The notes beneath the pieces were generated by a model. The model was not told the DNA's origin, did not search any database, and saw only the letters and a program-made list of their open reading frames with translations. The position numbers and the translations under genes were made by a program. A stretch of DNA of 8,755 nucleotides from Methanosarcinaceae archaeon. GTDB taxonomy: Archaea; Halobacteriota; Methanosarcinia; Methanosarcinales; Methanosarcinaceae. Location: positions 1-8,755 of the forward strand of contig JAFGOO010000049.1 of assembly GCA_016926455.1 (NCBI GenBank). The letters run 5' to 3'. Positions 1 to 6,315 of this stretch are shown one piece after another; position 1 is the first letter of the stretch; every line of letters starts with the position of its first letter.

Positions 1-78
1 AATGCTTTTTGTTGCTAAGTATGCATTTTAGTTATTCATACATTATATTTATGACAGATATATAATATTTTGAATTAT

Positions 79-138
79 CTAAAAGAACGGGTATGATTCA
101 TTCCGTGTATATATAACATGGGCTTTCTCTACCCCTGC
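79..138 (-). repeat. Stranded left end of an IS200/IS605-type element
   Basis: Read on the - strand from 138, this stretch matches the left end of the tnpB relic at 1194-1253: by hand about 49 of 60 positions agree without gaps, starting with GCAGGGGTAGAGAAA in both. The hairpin of the better copy (CCATGT / ACATGG) survives here with one mismatch (CCATGT / ACACGG around a TATATAT loop). No TnpB start such as the KTYKFRIYP motif follows towards base 1, so this is a solo end or the edge of a wholly decayed copy. The match is seen directly; assignment to the IS200/IS605 group rests on the tnpB fragments attached to the other copy. Confidence 0.65.
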
Positions 139-183
139 ATTCAATTAGTCGTAAGAATGAAAGCCAAAGCCGTTTTGTCTCGA

Positions 184-194
184 TATATTAAATA
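184..194 (+). promoter_or_regulatory. TATA box for carS
   Basis: TATATTAAATA lies about 27 bases before ATG 221. That is the usual archaeal distance to a transcription start, so a leaderless message beginning at or just before 221 is likely. There is no Shine-Dalgarno sequence before 221 or 262. The placement favours 221 as the original carS start rather than GTG 262. Confidence 0.5.
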
Positions 195-261
195 CAGATG
201 ATGTATATTTCCAAGTAAAAATGTTTGAGTTGGTAACACGATCGATATAATTATTACTGCT

Positions 262-798
262 GTGTGGTTGATGCTTCCTGCCTATGTCCCAAATCCATGC
301 GCTGCTGTCTTTGGTGGTGGGAGGCCTATTGACGGTGGCCACACACTGGGGGATGGGCGCAGGATACTTGGCGATGGCAAAACCTTCCGAGGATTGTTCG
401 CAGGCATCACCTGTGGTCTAATCGTTGGATCACTCCAGGTGAAATTGTTATCTAGCGGATTTGATTTTTTTGGTATACATCTTCCTTCTTTTGGTACAGG
501 TTATGCAGGTTCCATGAAAGTAATATTCACCATGGCGTTTGGTTCTCTTTTTGGTGATATGTTCATGAGCTTTTTCAAGCGCAGAATGGGGTTAAAACGC
601 GGTGCTCCCCTGCCGGTGGTTGACCAGCTGGATTTTGTTTTCGGTGCATGGCTTCTGACATATCTCTCCTACCCCCAGTGGTTCGCATCGAGTTTTTCGT
701 TCTGGATAATAATAACCGTGCTATTGATCACACCACTGCTGCATCTGGCAACAAATATATTTGGTTATATAATAGGTGTCAAAAAGGAACCCTGGTGA
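262..798 (+). CDS. carS: CDP-archaeol synthase (N-terminus probably frameshifted)
   Basis: Membrane enzyme that transfers CMP from CTP to unsaturated archaetidic acid (2,3-bis-O-geranylgeranylglycerol phosphate), activating it for polar head-group attachment. The 178 residues from GTG 262 carry the family marks: LPAYVPNP near the start, FGGGRPID (17-24), GDGKTFRG (37-44), and the CdsA-like stretch 98-124 with GD, FFKRRMG and VVDQLD. Hydrophobic segments fall at about 45-60, 86-105, 124-140 and 145-172, and it ends KKEPW. Relatives have about 14-18 residues before LPAY, but only four are here. The missing part is present out of frame: ATG 221 gives MFELV, and the carS frame from 235 gives NTIDIIITAVWLML. 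One lost base near 233-235 would join them. The TGA stop lies at the edge of the tnpB relic. Function is sure; the start is not. Confidence 0.9.
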   Translation: MWLMLPAYVPNPCAAVFGGGRPIDGGHTLGDGRRILGDGKTFRGLFAGITCGLIVGSLQVKLLSSGFDFFGIHLPSFGTGYAGSMKVIFTMAFGSLFGDMFMSFFKRRMGLKRGAPLPVVDQLDFVFGAWLLTYLSYPQWFASSFSFWIIITVLLITPLLHLATNIFGYIIGVKKEPW

Positions 799-940
799 CT
801 GCTCCCACGACTAAAATTCGTGGGCTTCTACGGATTTAATACCGACAGATTGCAATCCCAATCTGAAAATGTTGATAGCTGCATTGTGTTCCCTGTCCAT
901 AACAAGACCACAGCTACTACATTCATGTGTTCTGTATGCT
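795..940 (-). ncRNA. Possible decayed reRNA (omega RNA) at the tnpB right end
   Basis: In IS200/IS605 elements the guide RNA of TnpB overlaps the 3' end of tnpB and runs through the right end into flanking DNA, which acts as the guide. The corresponding stretch is kept here, including a 7-bp terminal hairpin (CCCACGA / TCGTGGG, loop of 7). The adjoining - strand guide would be CAGGGTTCCTTTTTGACAC, which is the end of carS. Whether any RNA is made is unknown. The 5' limit given is a guess. Confidence 0.3.
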
Positions 941-1149
941 AATGTCTTTTCAACGAGCAGACTACATATTGAGTATATTGATGAAGTCGTTTATTCAATA
1001 TGTATTTAGATAACTCCCGATTCTTCATAAGCTTGCTTTCTTTCTGCAAGTGTCCGGTTATACACCTGCCTGCATAACTCCAAGCTCCGTTCCATCTTTT
1101 TTTCCTGGGTTTTGTTAGGATATATACGGAACTTGTACGTCTTACGCAT
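811..1149 (-). pseudogene. tnpB: TnpB remnant: N-terminus and C-terminus without the middle
   Basis: The N-terminal piece starts at ATG 1149 (an in-frame ATG at 1188 adds 13 residues). It reads MRKTYKFRIYPNKTQEKK, the typical TnpB opening, then LELCRQVYNRTLAERKQ, and stops at 1006. The C-terminal piece, open from about 983 down to the TAG at 811-813, contains LVEKTLAYRTHECSSCG, which is the second half of the TnpB zinc finger, then MDREHNAAINI, the last RuvC motif with its Asp. Roughly 250 or more central residues, including the other two RuvC acidic residues, are missing, so no nuclease can be made. The first CxxC of the zinc finger is also damaged. TnpB proteins are usually 360-420 residues. 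Confidence 0.85.
963..1004. repeat. Perfect 10-bp inverted repeat at the tnpB deletion junction
   Basis: TACATATTGA (963-972) is the exact reverse complement of TCAATATGTA (995-1004), with 22 bases between. It lies where the N- and C-terminal tnpB pieces meet and matches neither coding part. It may have promoted the deletion, or it may be filler left by it. Confidence 0.7.
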
Positions 1150-1296
1150 AATTAAAATTTTATGTTTGCTTAATAATGTTTTGCTCATTTCAACTAAAAG
1201 GCAGGATACGATTCATGCCATGTCTAAAGAACATGGGATTTCTCTACCCCTGCGCCCCGTCATTTGTAAATAATAGAGGAAAAATAATGAGAGATT

Positions 1297-1836
1297 ATGA
1301 TGCCAGAAATTGATAGTGAAAAGGAGAAACTGATCGCGGCACTTAAGGAATGCGGAGCGGTCAAATTTGGGGATTTTATCCTTGCATCCGGCAAGAAAAG
1401 TAAATACTATATTGACATCAAAAAGGCGAGCACTGACCCGAGAACACTTCGGATCATAGCAAAACAGACTGCAGAAACTATTCGGGGTACTCATGCAAAT
1501 ATGGTGGGAGGCGTTGCAGTTGGTGGTATTCCTATCGCTACCGCAGTGTCCCTCGAAACCCTGCTTCCTCTAGTCATAATACGAAAATCGGTAAAAGATT
1601 ACGGCACCCGCGGCAGATTCATTGGAGAGGTCAGAGGCGGTTCCAGAATAATACTGCTGGAGGATGTAACAACCAGTGGAAGTTCGGTGATGGAAGCGAT
1701 ACACGCTATCCACGAGGCAGAGGGGACTGTTGATACGGTGATCACTGTGGTTGACCGTGAAGAAGGGGCAGAGGCAAATCTAAGATCAATCGGAGTGGAA
1801 CTAATCCCTCTTGTAAGGGCTAGTGATCTGGTATAG
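1297..1836 (+). CDS. pyrE: Orotate phosphoribosyltransferase
   Basis: Cytosolic enzyme of pyrimidine synthesis that joins orotate to PRPP to give orotidine 5'-phosphate. The 179 residues match the usual archaeal length. Marks seen: FGDFILASGKKSKYYID (25-40); GGVAVGGIPIATAVS (71-85); the mobile catalytic loop RKSVKDYGTRGRFIG (96-110); the PRPP-binding loop IILLEDVTTSGSS (118-130), with two acidic residues followed by TTSGSS; and a late VVDREEGAE (151-159). The start could be ATG 1297 or the adjacent ATG 1300. Upstream, AGAGGA at 1275-1280 is rather far and GAGAG at 1290-1294 rather close for a ribosome site. Only about 43 bases separate the gene from the left end of the tnpB relic, so its promoter must lie in that gap or within the relic. 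I see no clear TATA box at the right distance. Confidence 0.96.
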   Translation: MMPEIDSEKEKLIAALKECGAVKFGDFILASGKKSKYYIDIKKASTDPRTLRIIAKQTAETIRGTHANMVGGVAVGGIPIATAVSLETLLPLVIIRKSVKDYGTRGRFIGEVRGGSRIILLEDVTTSGSSVMEAIHAIHEAEGTVDTVITVVDREEGAEANLRSIGVELIPLVRASDLV

Positions 1837-1990
1837 GCCGGATTCTCTGAACTTCAAAGTAGTAAAATATTTATCATAGCACATAGAATTCTGCTGTTAT
1901 TCGTTTTGTGAGAATTTATTCGATTAGAAATAATATAAATCTGCAAATAAAATTGCTAAATGGAAGCCCGATTTTAAGGATTTACTTTCA

Positions 1991-1998
1991 TATAAAAA
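1991..1998 (+). promoter_or_regulatory. TATA box for purD
   Basis: TATAAAAA, preceded by TTTCA, lies about 45 bases before ATG 2040. A transcription start around 2018-2022 would leave a short leader just long enough to carry the Shine-Dalgarno TGAGG at 2026-2030. The 185-base gap after pyrE also holds other A/T-rich, TATA-like strings (1865-1874, 1930-1937) that fit less well. Confidence 0.5.
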
Positions 1999-2039
1999 CT
2001 CTGGATATGTTTTTTTAAATATTGATGAGGTTTGGTTCA

Positions 2040-3344
2040 ATGAATGTGTTAATTATTGGTGGTGGTGGTAGAGAACATGCAATTGCGGATGCGATTGCAA
2101 GAAGCAAGCAAAATCCTGCGATATTTGCAGTGATGTCTAAAAAAAATCCGGGTATTGCAGGATTATGCAGGGATTTTTTACTGGCAAGTGAGACTGATGT
2201 TGTAAAAGTTGTTGATTATGCTAAATCCAGAAATATAGATGTTGCAGTGATCGGTCCGGAGGCGCCGCTTGCTGCAGGGCTTGCCGATGCCCTAGCAGAC
2301 TTGGGAATAGGGGTGGCAGGACCGAAAAAGGCAGTTGCTCAGATCGAATTTGACAAGGCATGGGCTCGCAATTTCATGAAAAAACATAATATTGCCGGTT
2401 GTCCTGATTTTGAAGTGTTCACGAACGAGAAGGGCATGAATGTGTTTATTGCAAAGCTCAGGAATGTCGCAATCAAACCGGCAGGACTGACAGGCGGTAA
2501 AGGTGTAAAGGTGATGGGTGACCAGCTTCCTGACATCGAATCAGCCAATGAGTATGCAAGCAGGCTTTTGGAACATGGAAGCGTTGTGATCGAAGAGAAT
2601 CTTATTGGTGAGGAGTTCACTGTTCAGGCGTTTGTTGACGGGAAATCTCTTGCTTTTGCACCATCCGTGCAGGACCATAAGCGTGCCTTTGAAGGTGATC
2701 TTGGTCCGAATACAGGTGGGATGGGGTCGTATACCGATGCAGGTGTTCTTTTACCTTTTATGACAGATGATGATCTCAAAAAAGCAAAACAGATCATGGT
2801 CGATACGGTCAGGGCATTGTACGAGGAGACTAGGGTACCTTACCAGGGAATCCTGTATGGACAGTTCATGCTTACAAAGGATGGACCAAAGGTGATTGAG
2901 TTCAATGCACGATTTGGTGACCCCGAGGCAATGAACGTGTTACCGCTCCTTGAAACCGATTTTGTTAATGTGGTATCTGCGGTTGCAAATGGCACGCTGG
3001 AAAATCTTGATGTGAGATTCAGTAACAGCGCTACGGTCTGTAAGTATGCAGTTCCCAAAGGGTATCCAGAGAATCCCACAAGGGACAGCGAGGTGATTGT
3101 TGGGGATATTGGGGATTCAATCCTGTTCTATTCCAGTGTTTATGAAAAGGATAACATAGTGTATACCACCGGCTCGAGGGCTGTGGCGGTAGTGGGTATC
3201 GCGGACACAATCGCAGAGGCAGAGGTAATCGCTCAAAATGCGCTGGACAATATCAAAGGTGACCTGCAATCTAGGCGGGATATCGGCACTGCAGAACTGG
3301 TACAGAAGCGGATCGACCATATGAAAAAAATTCGCGGGGACTGA
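2040..3344 (+). CDS. purD: Phosphoribosylamine-glycine ligase (GAR synthetase)
   Basis: Cytosolic ATP-grasp enzyme of purine synthesis that couples phosphoribosylamine and glycine with ATP to form GAR. From ATG 2040 it has 434 residues, the normal length. Marks seen: the N-terminal GGGGREHA (7-14); IGPEAPLAAG (71-80); the ATP-grasp glycine loop KPAGLTGGKGVKV (146-158); QDHKRAFEGDLGPNTGGMGS (211-230); and the metal/ATP site EFNARFGDPEA (287-297). ATG 2040 is chosen over TTG 2022 and ATG 2025 because it begins directly with NVLIIGGGG, as in relatives, and has TGAGG at 2026-2030 nine bases ahead. Using 2022 or 2025 would put that ribosome site inside the gene. argF follows 35 bases later on the same strand. 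Confidence 0.97.
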   Translation: MNVLIIGGGGREHAIADAIARSKQNPAIFAVMSKKNPGIAGLCRDFLLASETDVVKVVDYAKSRNIDVAVIGPEAPLAAGLADALADLGIGVAGPKKAVAQIEFDKAWARNFMKKHNIAGCPDFEVFTNEKGMNVFIAKLRNVAIKPAGLTGGKGVKVMGDQLPDIESANEYASRLLEHGSVVIEENLIGEEFTVQAFVDGKSLAFAPSVQDHKRAFEGDLGPNTGGMGSYTDAGVLLPFMTDDDLKKAKQIMVDTVRALYEETRVPYQGILYGQFMLTKDGPKVIEFNARFGDPEAMNVLPLLETDFVNVVSAVANGTLENLDVRFSNSATVCKYAVPKGYPENPTRDSEVIVGDIGDSILFYSSVYEKDNIVYTTGSRAVAVVGIADTIAEAEVIAQNALDNIKGDLQSRRDIGTAELVQKRIDHMKKIRGD

Positions 3345-3379
3345 TGTGATATTTATTTTAAAGGGATCAGGGTGATAAT

Positions 3380-4285
3380 ATGAAACATTTGATATCAATG
3401 GCAGACCTAACGCAGGAGGAGGTCATCGAACTTCTTGATATGGCAGAAGATCTGAAGGAGAAGCGCCTGCGTGGAAAGGTTACCGATCTTCTTAAGAACA
3501 AGAGCCTTGCAATGATCTTTGAAAAATCATCTACCCGTACCCGGGTTTCCTTTGAGGTTGCAATGAGCGATCTTGGAGGTCATTCCATCTACCTGAATTA
3601 CAGGGATATCCAGCTTGGACGGGGGGAGACAGTAGCAGATACTGCACGGGTGCTGGCTGGCTATGTCTATGCTATAAGTGCGAGGGTGAACAGGCACGAT
3701 ACGCTGATAGAGCTTGCAGAGTGTTCTGCAGTGCCGGTGATTAATGCATTGTCTGATCTGGAGCACCCCTGCCAGATACTTGCTGACCTTTTAACCATCA
3801 GGGAGTACAAGAACAGGCTAAAAGATCTGAGGTTCGCATGGATCGGTGACGGGAACAATGTCTGCAATTCTGCTATCCTGGGTTGTGCAATCGTTGGCAT
3901 GGAGATTATTGTTGCCTGTCCGGAAGGGTATGAGCCAGATGTGAATATTGTGGCAAAGGCAAGGGAACTTGGCGGAACTGTGATGATTACACATGATCCT
4001 TCAAAGGCGGCAAAGGATGCGGATGTCCTTTATACTGATGTCTGGGTGTCCATGGGAGAGGAGGATGAGCGGGAGAAGCGCATGCATGATCTTAAGGACT
4101 ACCAGATCAATGCCGAGCTGGTGAACATTGCAAAGCACGATGCCATAGTTATGCACTGCCTTCCTGCACACAGGGACGAGGAGATCACAGCCGAAATCCT
4201 TGAAGGTCCGCATTCTGTAGTATTCGATGAGGCTGAGAATCGGTTGCATGCACAGAAGGCGCTTCTGCTGAAGTTGATGACGTAA
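3380..4285 (+). CDS. argF: Ornithine carbamoyltransferase
   Basis: Cytosolic arginine-pathway enzyme that makes citrulline from ornithine and carbamoyl phosphate; active family members are trimers. The 301 residues are the usual length. Marks seen: the carbamoyl-phosphate site STRTR (51-55); HPCQ (129-132); the ornithine-specific DVWVSMG loop (220-226); and HCLPAHR (259-265) with the active-site Cys. The SMG loop and HCLPAHR separate it from aspartate carbamoyltransferase. Ribosome site AGGGTGAT (3369-3376) lies immediately before ATG 3380. The 35-base gap after purD contains ATTTATTTTA (3351-3360), too near the start to serve as a TATA box for a message carrying that ribosome site, so co-transcription with purD is likely. 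Confidence 0.97.
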   Translation: MKHLISMADLTQEEVIELLDMAEDLKEKRLRGKVTDLLKNKSLAMIFEKSSTRTRVSFEVAMSDLGGHSIYLNYRDIQLGRGETVADTARVLAGYVYAISARVNRHDTLIELAECSAVPVINALSDLEHPCQILADLLTIREYKNRLKDLRFAWIGDGNNVCNSAILGCAIVGMEIIVACPEGYEPDVNIVAKARELGGTVMITHDPSKAAKDADVLYTDVWVSMGEEDEREKRMHDLKDYQINAELVNIAKHDAIVMHCLPAHRDEEITAEILEGPHSVVFDEAENRLHAQKALLLKLMT

Positions 4286-4318
4286 AAACCATCATCCTTC
4301 TCGCCGGAACACAAGATT

Positions 4319-4330
4319 TAATTATAAAAA
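4319..4330 (+). promoter_or_regulatory. TATA box for the tRNA-Leu gene
   Basis: TAATTATAAAAA lies about 30 bases before the mature tRNA start at 4356. The predicted transcription start is near ATATTGCG (4351-4358), a few bases ahead of the tRNA, the usual archaeal tRNA arrangement. It starts 33 bases after the argF stop. Confidence 0.6.
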
Positions 4331-4355
4331 GCACTACTACACAGTCTATCATATT

Positions 4356-4440
4356 GCGGGAGTTGCCCAGCCAGGTCAAAGGCGATAGGTTCAGGGCCTA
4401 TTCTCGTAGGAGTTCGTGTGTTCGAATCACACCTCCCGCA
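4356..4440 (+). tRNA. tRNA-Leu, anticodon CAG
   Basis: The 85-base cloverleaf folds completely. The acceptor stem GCGGGAG (4356-4362) pairs with CTCCCGC (4433-4439), with A73 at 4440. The anticodon stem ATAGG / CCTAT encloses loop TTCAGGG, giving CAG at 4392-4394, which reads CUG. A long variable arm (TCTC GTA GGAG) marks a class II tRNA, and the T arm is GTGTG TTCGAAT CACAC. The long variable arm, CAG anticodon and A73 all fit leucine. CCA is not encoded and must be added enzymatically. No intron is present. Confidence 0.96.
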
Positions 4441-4443
4441 CTA

Positions 4444-4455
4444 TTTTTGTTTTTT
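4444..4455 (+). terminator. T-run behind tRNA-Leu
   Basis: TTTTTGTTTTTT begins four bases after the tRNA. Archaeal RNA polymerase ends transcription on such T-tracts without needing a hairpin. Confidence 0.6.
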
Positions 4456-4531
4456 AGGATTATATATAATTTAAAACCTTGTAATAAAAGTTGATATACA
4501 TCCGAACTCATAAACAATTATTGTGGTGATG

Positions 4532-4545
4532 GATAAATATTTATC
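4532..4545. promoter_or_regulatory. 14-bp perfect palindrome, candidate operator of the KaiC-like gene
   Basis: GATAAATATTTATC is perfectly self-complementary. It ends 8 bases before the duplicated TATA element at 4554-4583 and about 87 bases before the KaiC-like start. A dimeric regulator could bind here. It is A/T-rich, so chance or a second TATA-like site cannot be excluded. Confidence 0.4.
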
Positions 4546-4553
4546 GATAATGG

Positions 4554-4583
4554 AACATTTATAGGAATAACATTTATAGGAAT
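4554..4583 (+). repeat. Two tandem copies of a 15-bp unit that carries a TATA box
   Basis: AACATTTATAGGAAT occurs at 4554-4568 and again, without a gap or change, at 4569-4583. Each copy contains TTTATA (4558-4563 and 4573-4578), so the likely promoter of the KaiC-like gene has two TATA elements 15 bases apart. Predicted starts would be near 4585 and 4600, both leaving a leader that includes the ribosome site GGAGAT at 4619-4624. Confidence 0.6.
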
Positions 4584-4632
4584 AAAATAGTTAAACTCCC
4601 AGAATAGATACATTAAATGGAGATCATACTAT

Positions 4633-6090
4633 ATGGAACGTATACGTACATACATCCCTAATCTGGATGATGTTCTAAAAGGTGGGATCCCAAAATATTC
4701 CATAAATATTATAGCGGGCACCCCTGGGACTGGTAAAACCATTCTCGCACAGCAAATGATTTTTAATAATGCCCGTGAGGGCAAAAAAACGATATTCATG
4801 ACAACCGTTTCCGAACCGTCGGTCAAGGTTGTGCGCTATCAGAAGGAATTTGAATTCTTTGATGCAGACGAACTTGGAAGGTCTGTTATCTATGCCGATC
4901 TTGGAGAGGTCATCCGGAGAGATGGTACAAAAGGGGCTCTTGACGCCATGACGCAGCTTATGAATGAACACTCTCCCGATATACTTGTGATAGATAGTTT
5001 TAAAGCACTTCACGATCTTTCACCCTCGACTGTTGATTTCCGCAAGTTCCTGTTTGAAGTCGCAGTTAAACTTTCATCATTGAGCACAACCACATTTTTA
5101 CTGGGCGAATACACACTCACCGATGAAGAGGAAATGCCTGAATTTGCAGTTGCTGACAGCATGATATACATGACTTACGAAAATGGGAAGCGCAAACTGG
5201 AAATCAAGAAGATGAGAGGTACCGATTTTCTGGCAGGAAAGCATTCTCTAAAGATAACCAATCAAGGCATTACTGTTTATCCACATATAACTCCAATGAT
5301 TCGTTCCTTTGAGATTCCATGTGAAAAGGGATCCATTAAACGCGTACCCACTGGGATTCCAGGTCTTGATGAAATGCTTGATGGCGGTTTCTTAAAGAAA
5401 CGGGCGGTACTGGTTACAGGGAGTGCAGGTACAGGAAAAACCATGCTTGGATTGCAGTTTCTGGCAGAAGGTGCCAGATCTGGCGAGTCTGGAATAATGG
5501 TGTCACTGGAAGAGAATGTAGATGAAATCGTCGAAAATGCTACCTCCTATGGATTGAATATCAGCGATTTTATCAACAATGGAAAGCTCACGGTGATGCA
5601 TGTGGTGCCAGTGGAACTTTGTGTGGATGAGCTGATCTATAACTTAAAGCAGATCATTGCGGAAAAAAAGCCAAAAAGAATTGTTATCGATGGTATTTCA
5701 AACATTGAACGAAACCTTACTTCTGCTGAGATACGGGATATACTTTATACCCTCGTAGATATTTTCAAAGAAAATGAAATTACTTCGATTCTCACAAGAG
5801 AGGTTTCAAAAGTAATTGGAGGTGCCGAGACTTCAGAGCACGGTACTTCATTTATTGTGGATACTATCATTTCCCTGAGGTATGTGGAAATCAAATCTGA
5901 AATGAAAAAAGCGGTTTCCATAGTTAAAATGAGGGGAAGCCAACACAACCGTGAAATATGCGAATACAGGATTACAGACAAAGGAATCTTAGTAGAACTT
6001 CCTTTTACTGCATATAGTGGTGTGTTTAGTGGCGCACCGTCAAAACCGCCTCAAGAGGCGTTTGTGGAAGCATTTAAAAAGAAATCATGA
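4633..6090 (+). CDS. Two-domain KaiC-like ATPase (RecA/RAD55 superfamily)
   Basis: The 485 residues form two KaiC/RecA-type ATPase domains, about 1-225 and 232-460, as in cyanobacterial KaiC. Domain 1: Walker A GTPGTGKT (29-36), Walker B ILVIDS (117-122), and a single Glu in TTVSEPS (E61) where KaiC has Glu-Glu. Domain 2: Walker A GSAGTGKT (263-270), Walker B RIVIDG (349-354), the EE pair at 293-294, and the KaiC signature KMRGSQHNREICEYRITDKG (432-451). By eye, the KaiC phosphosites S431/T432 align with S406/F407. No membrane segment or signal is seen. KaiC-like proteins of archaea probably act in signalling through ATP-driven hexamers; no partner is known here and no kaiA or kaiB is in the window. 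Start ATG 4633 has GGAGAT at 4619-4624. It is a lone transcription unit between a tRNA and a terminator. Confidence 0.9.
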   Translation: MERIRTYIPNLDDVLKGGIPKYSINIIAGTPGTGKTILAQQMIFNNAREGKKTIFMTTVSEPSVKVVRYQKEFEFFDADELGRSVIYADLGEVIRRDGTKGALDAMTQLMNEHSPDILVIDSFKALHDLSPSTVDFRKFLFEVAVKLSSLSTTTFLLGEYTLTDEEEMPEFAVADSMIYMTYENGKRKLEIKKMRGTDFLAGKHSLKITNQGITVYPHITPMIRSFEIPCEKGSIKRVPTGIPGLDEMLDGGFLKKRAVLVTGSAGTGKTMLGLQFLAEGARSGESGIMVSLEENVDEIVENATSYGLNISDFINNGKLTVMHVVPVELCVDELIYNLKQIIAEKKPKRIVIDGISNIERNLTSAEIRDILYTLVDIFKENEITSILTREVSKVIGGAETSEHGTSFIVDTIISLRYVEIKSEMKKAVSIVKMRGSQHNREICEYRITDKGILVELPFTAYSGVFSGAPSKPPQEAFVEAFKKKS

Positions 6091-6205
6091 AATTCATGAG
6101 AAAACAATTAAACTTTCAAATTAGAAATACAATTTTTGTGAACTAATTTGACTTATTTCCTTTAGAAGTATAAGATTGGATGTTAAAATAAATTCAAAAA
6201 TCACT

Positions 6206-6247
6206 GGATTCGTTGCACAACATTTACATGCAATGAATCCTTTTTTT
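6206..6247 (+). terminator. Hairpin plus T7, terminator of the KaiC-like gene
   Basis: GGATTCGTTGCA (6206-6217) pairs with TGCAATGAATCC (6229-6240) over 12 bp with one G-T position and an 11-base loop, directly followed by seven T (6241-6247). It lies 115 bases after the ATPase stop and before the mptA promoter. The shape matches a bacterial intrinsic terminator; in archaea the T-tract alone may suffice. Confidence 0.7.
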
Positions 6248-6270
6248 ACCTGTGATTTACGATACAGACA

Positions 6271-6300
6271 ATAGCTATCAATACAGTTTATTATAGCTAT
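6271..6300. promoter_or_regulatory. Twin ATAGCTAT palindromes in the mptA promoter
   Basis: The 8-bp palindrome ATAGCTAT occurs at 6271-6278 and 6293-6300, 22 bases apart start to start, or about two helical turns. Both would face the same side of the DNA. TTTATTATA (6288-6296) between and into the second copy is a possible TATA element, but only about 20-28 bases ahead of ATG 6316 and close to the ribosome site TGAGGT (6303-6308). The real TATA box may lie further up. A regulator binding both copies could control mptA. Confidence 0.4.
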
Positions 6301-6315
6301 TTTGAGGTTATATAA

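Larger units (their letters stand above)
795..1253 (-). mobile_element. Internally deleted tnpB (IS200/IS605-type) element
   Basis: About 460 bases on the - strand with both ends still recognisable and the middle of tnpB lost. The left end is at 1194-1253, with a perfect 6-bp hairpin (CCATGT at 1218-1223 pairing with ACATGG at 1231-1236). The right end is at 795-824, with a 7-bp hairpin (804-810 with 818-824) followed on the - strand by AGCAGTCAC. That terminal sequence resembles the AGTTCAC end of the element at 8587, which supports 795 as the boundary. No tnpA is present, so any movement would need a transposase supplied elsewhere. It sits between carS and pyrE, touching the carS stop codon. 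Confidence 0.75.

Noticed and set aside
811..813. TAG at the tnpB remnant end as a pyrrolysine codon
   Set aside because: It falls at the normal TnpB end inside the right-end hairpin; no gene here shows an in-frame TAG followed by conserved coding.
648..839. 63-residue + strand frame over the end of carS
   Set aside because: It overlaps conserved carS codons in another frame and then runs into the transposon relic.
2022..2039. Upstream purD start at TTG 2022 or ATG 2025
   Set aside because: Either would bury the Shine-Dalgarno TGAGG in the gene and add six residues not usual before NVLIIGGGG.
4675..5013. 112-residue - strand frame inside the KaiC-like gene
   Set aside because: Antisense to a Walker A domain; no recognisable motif.
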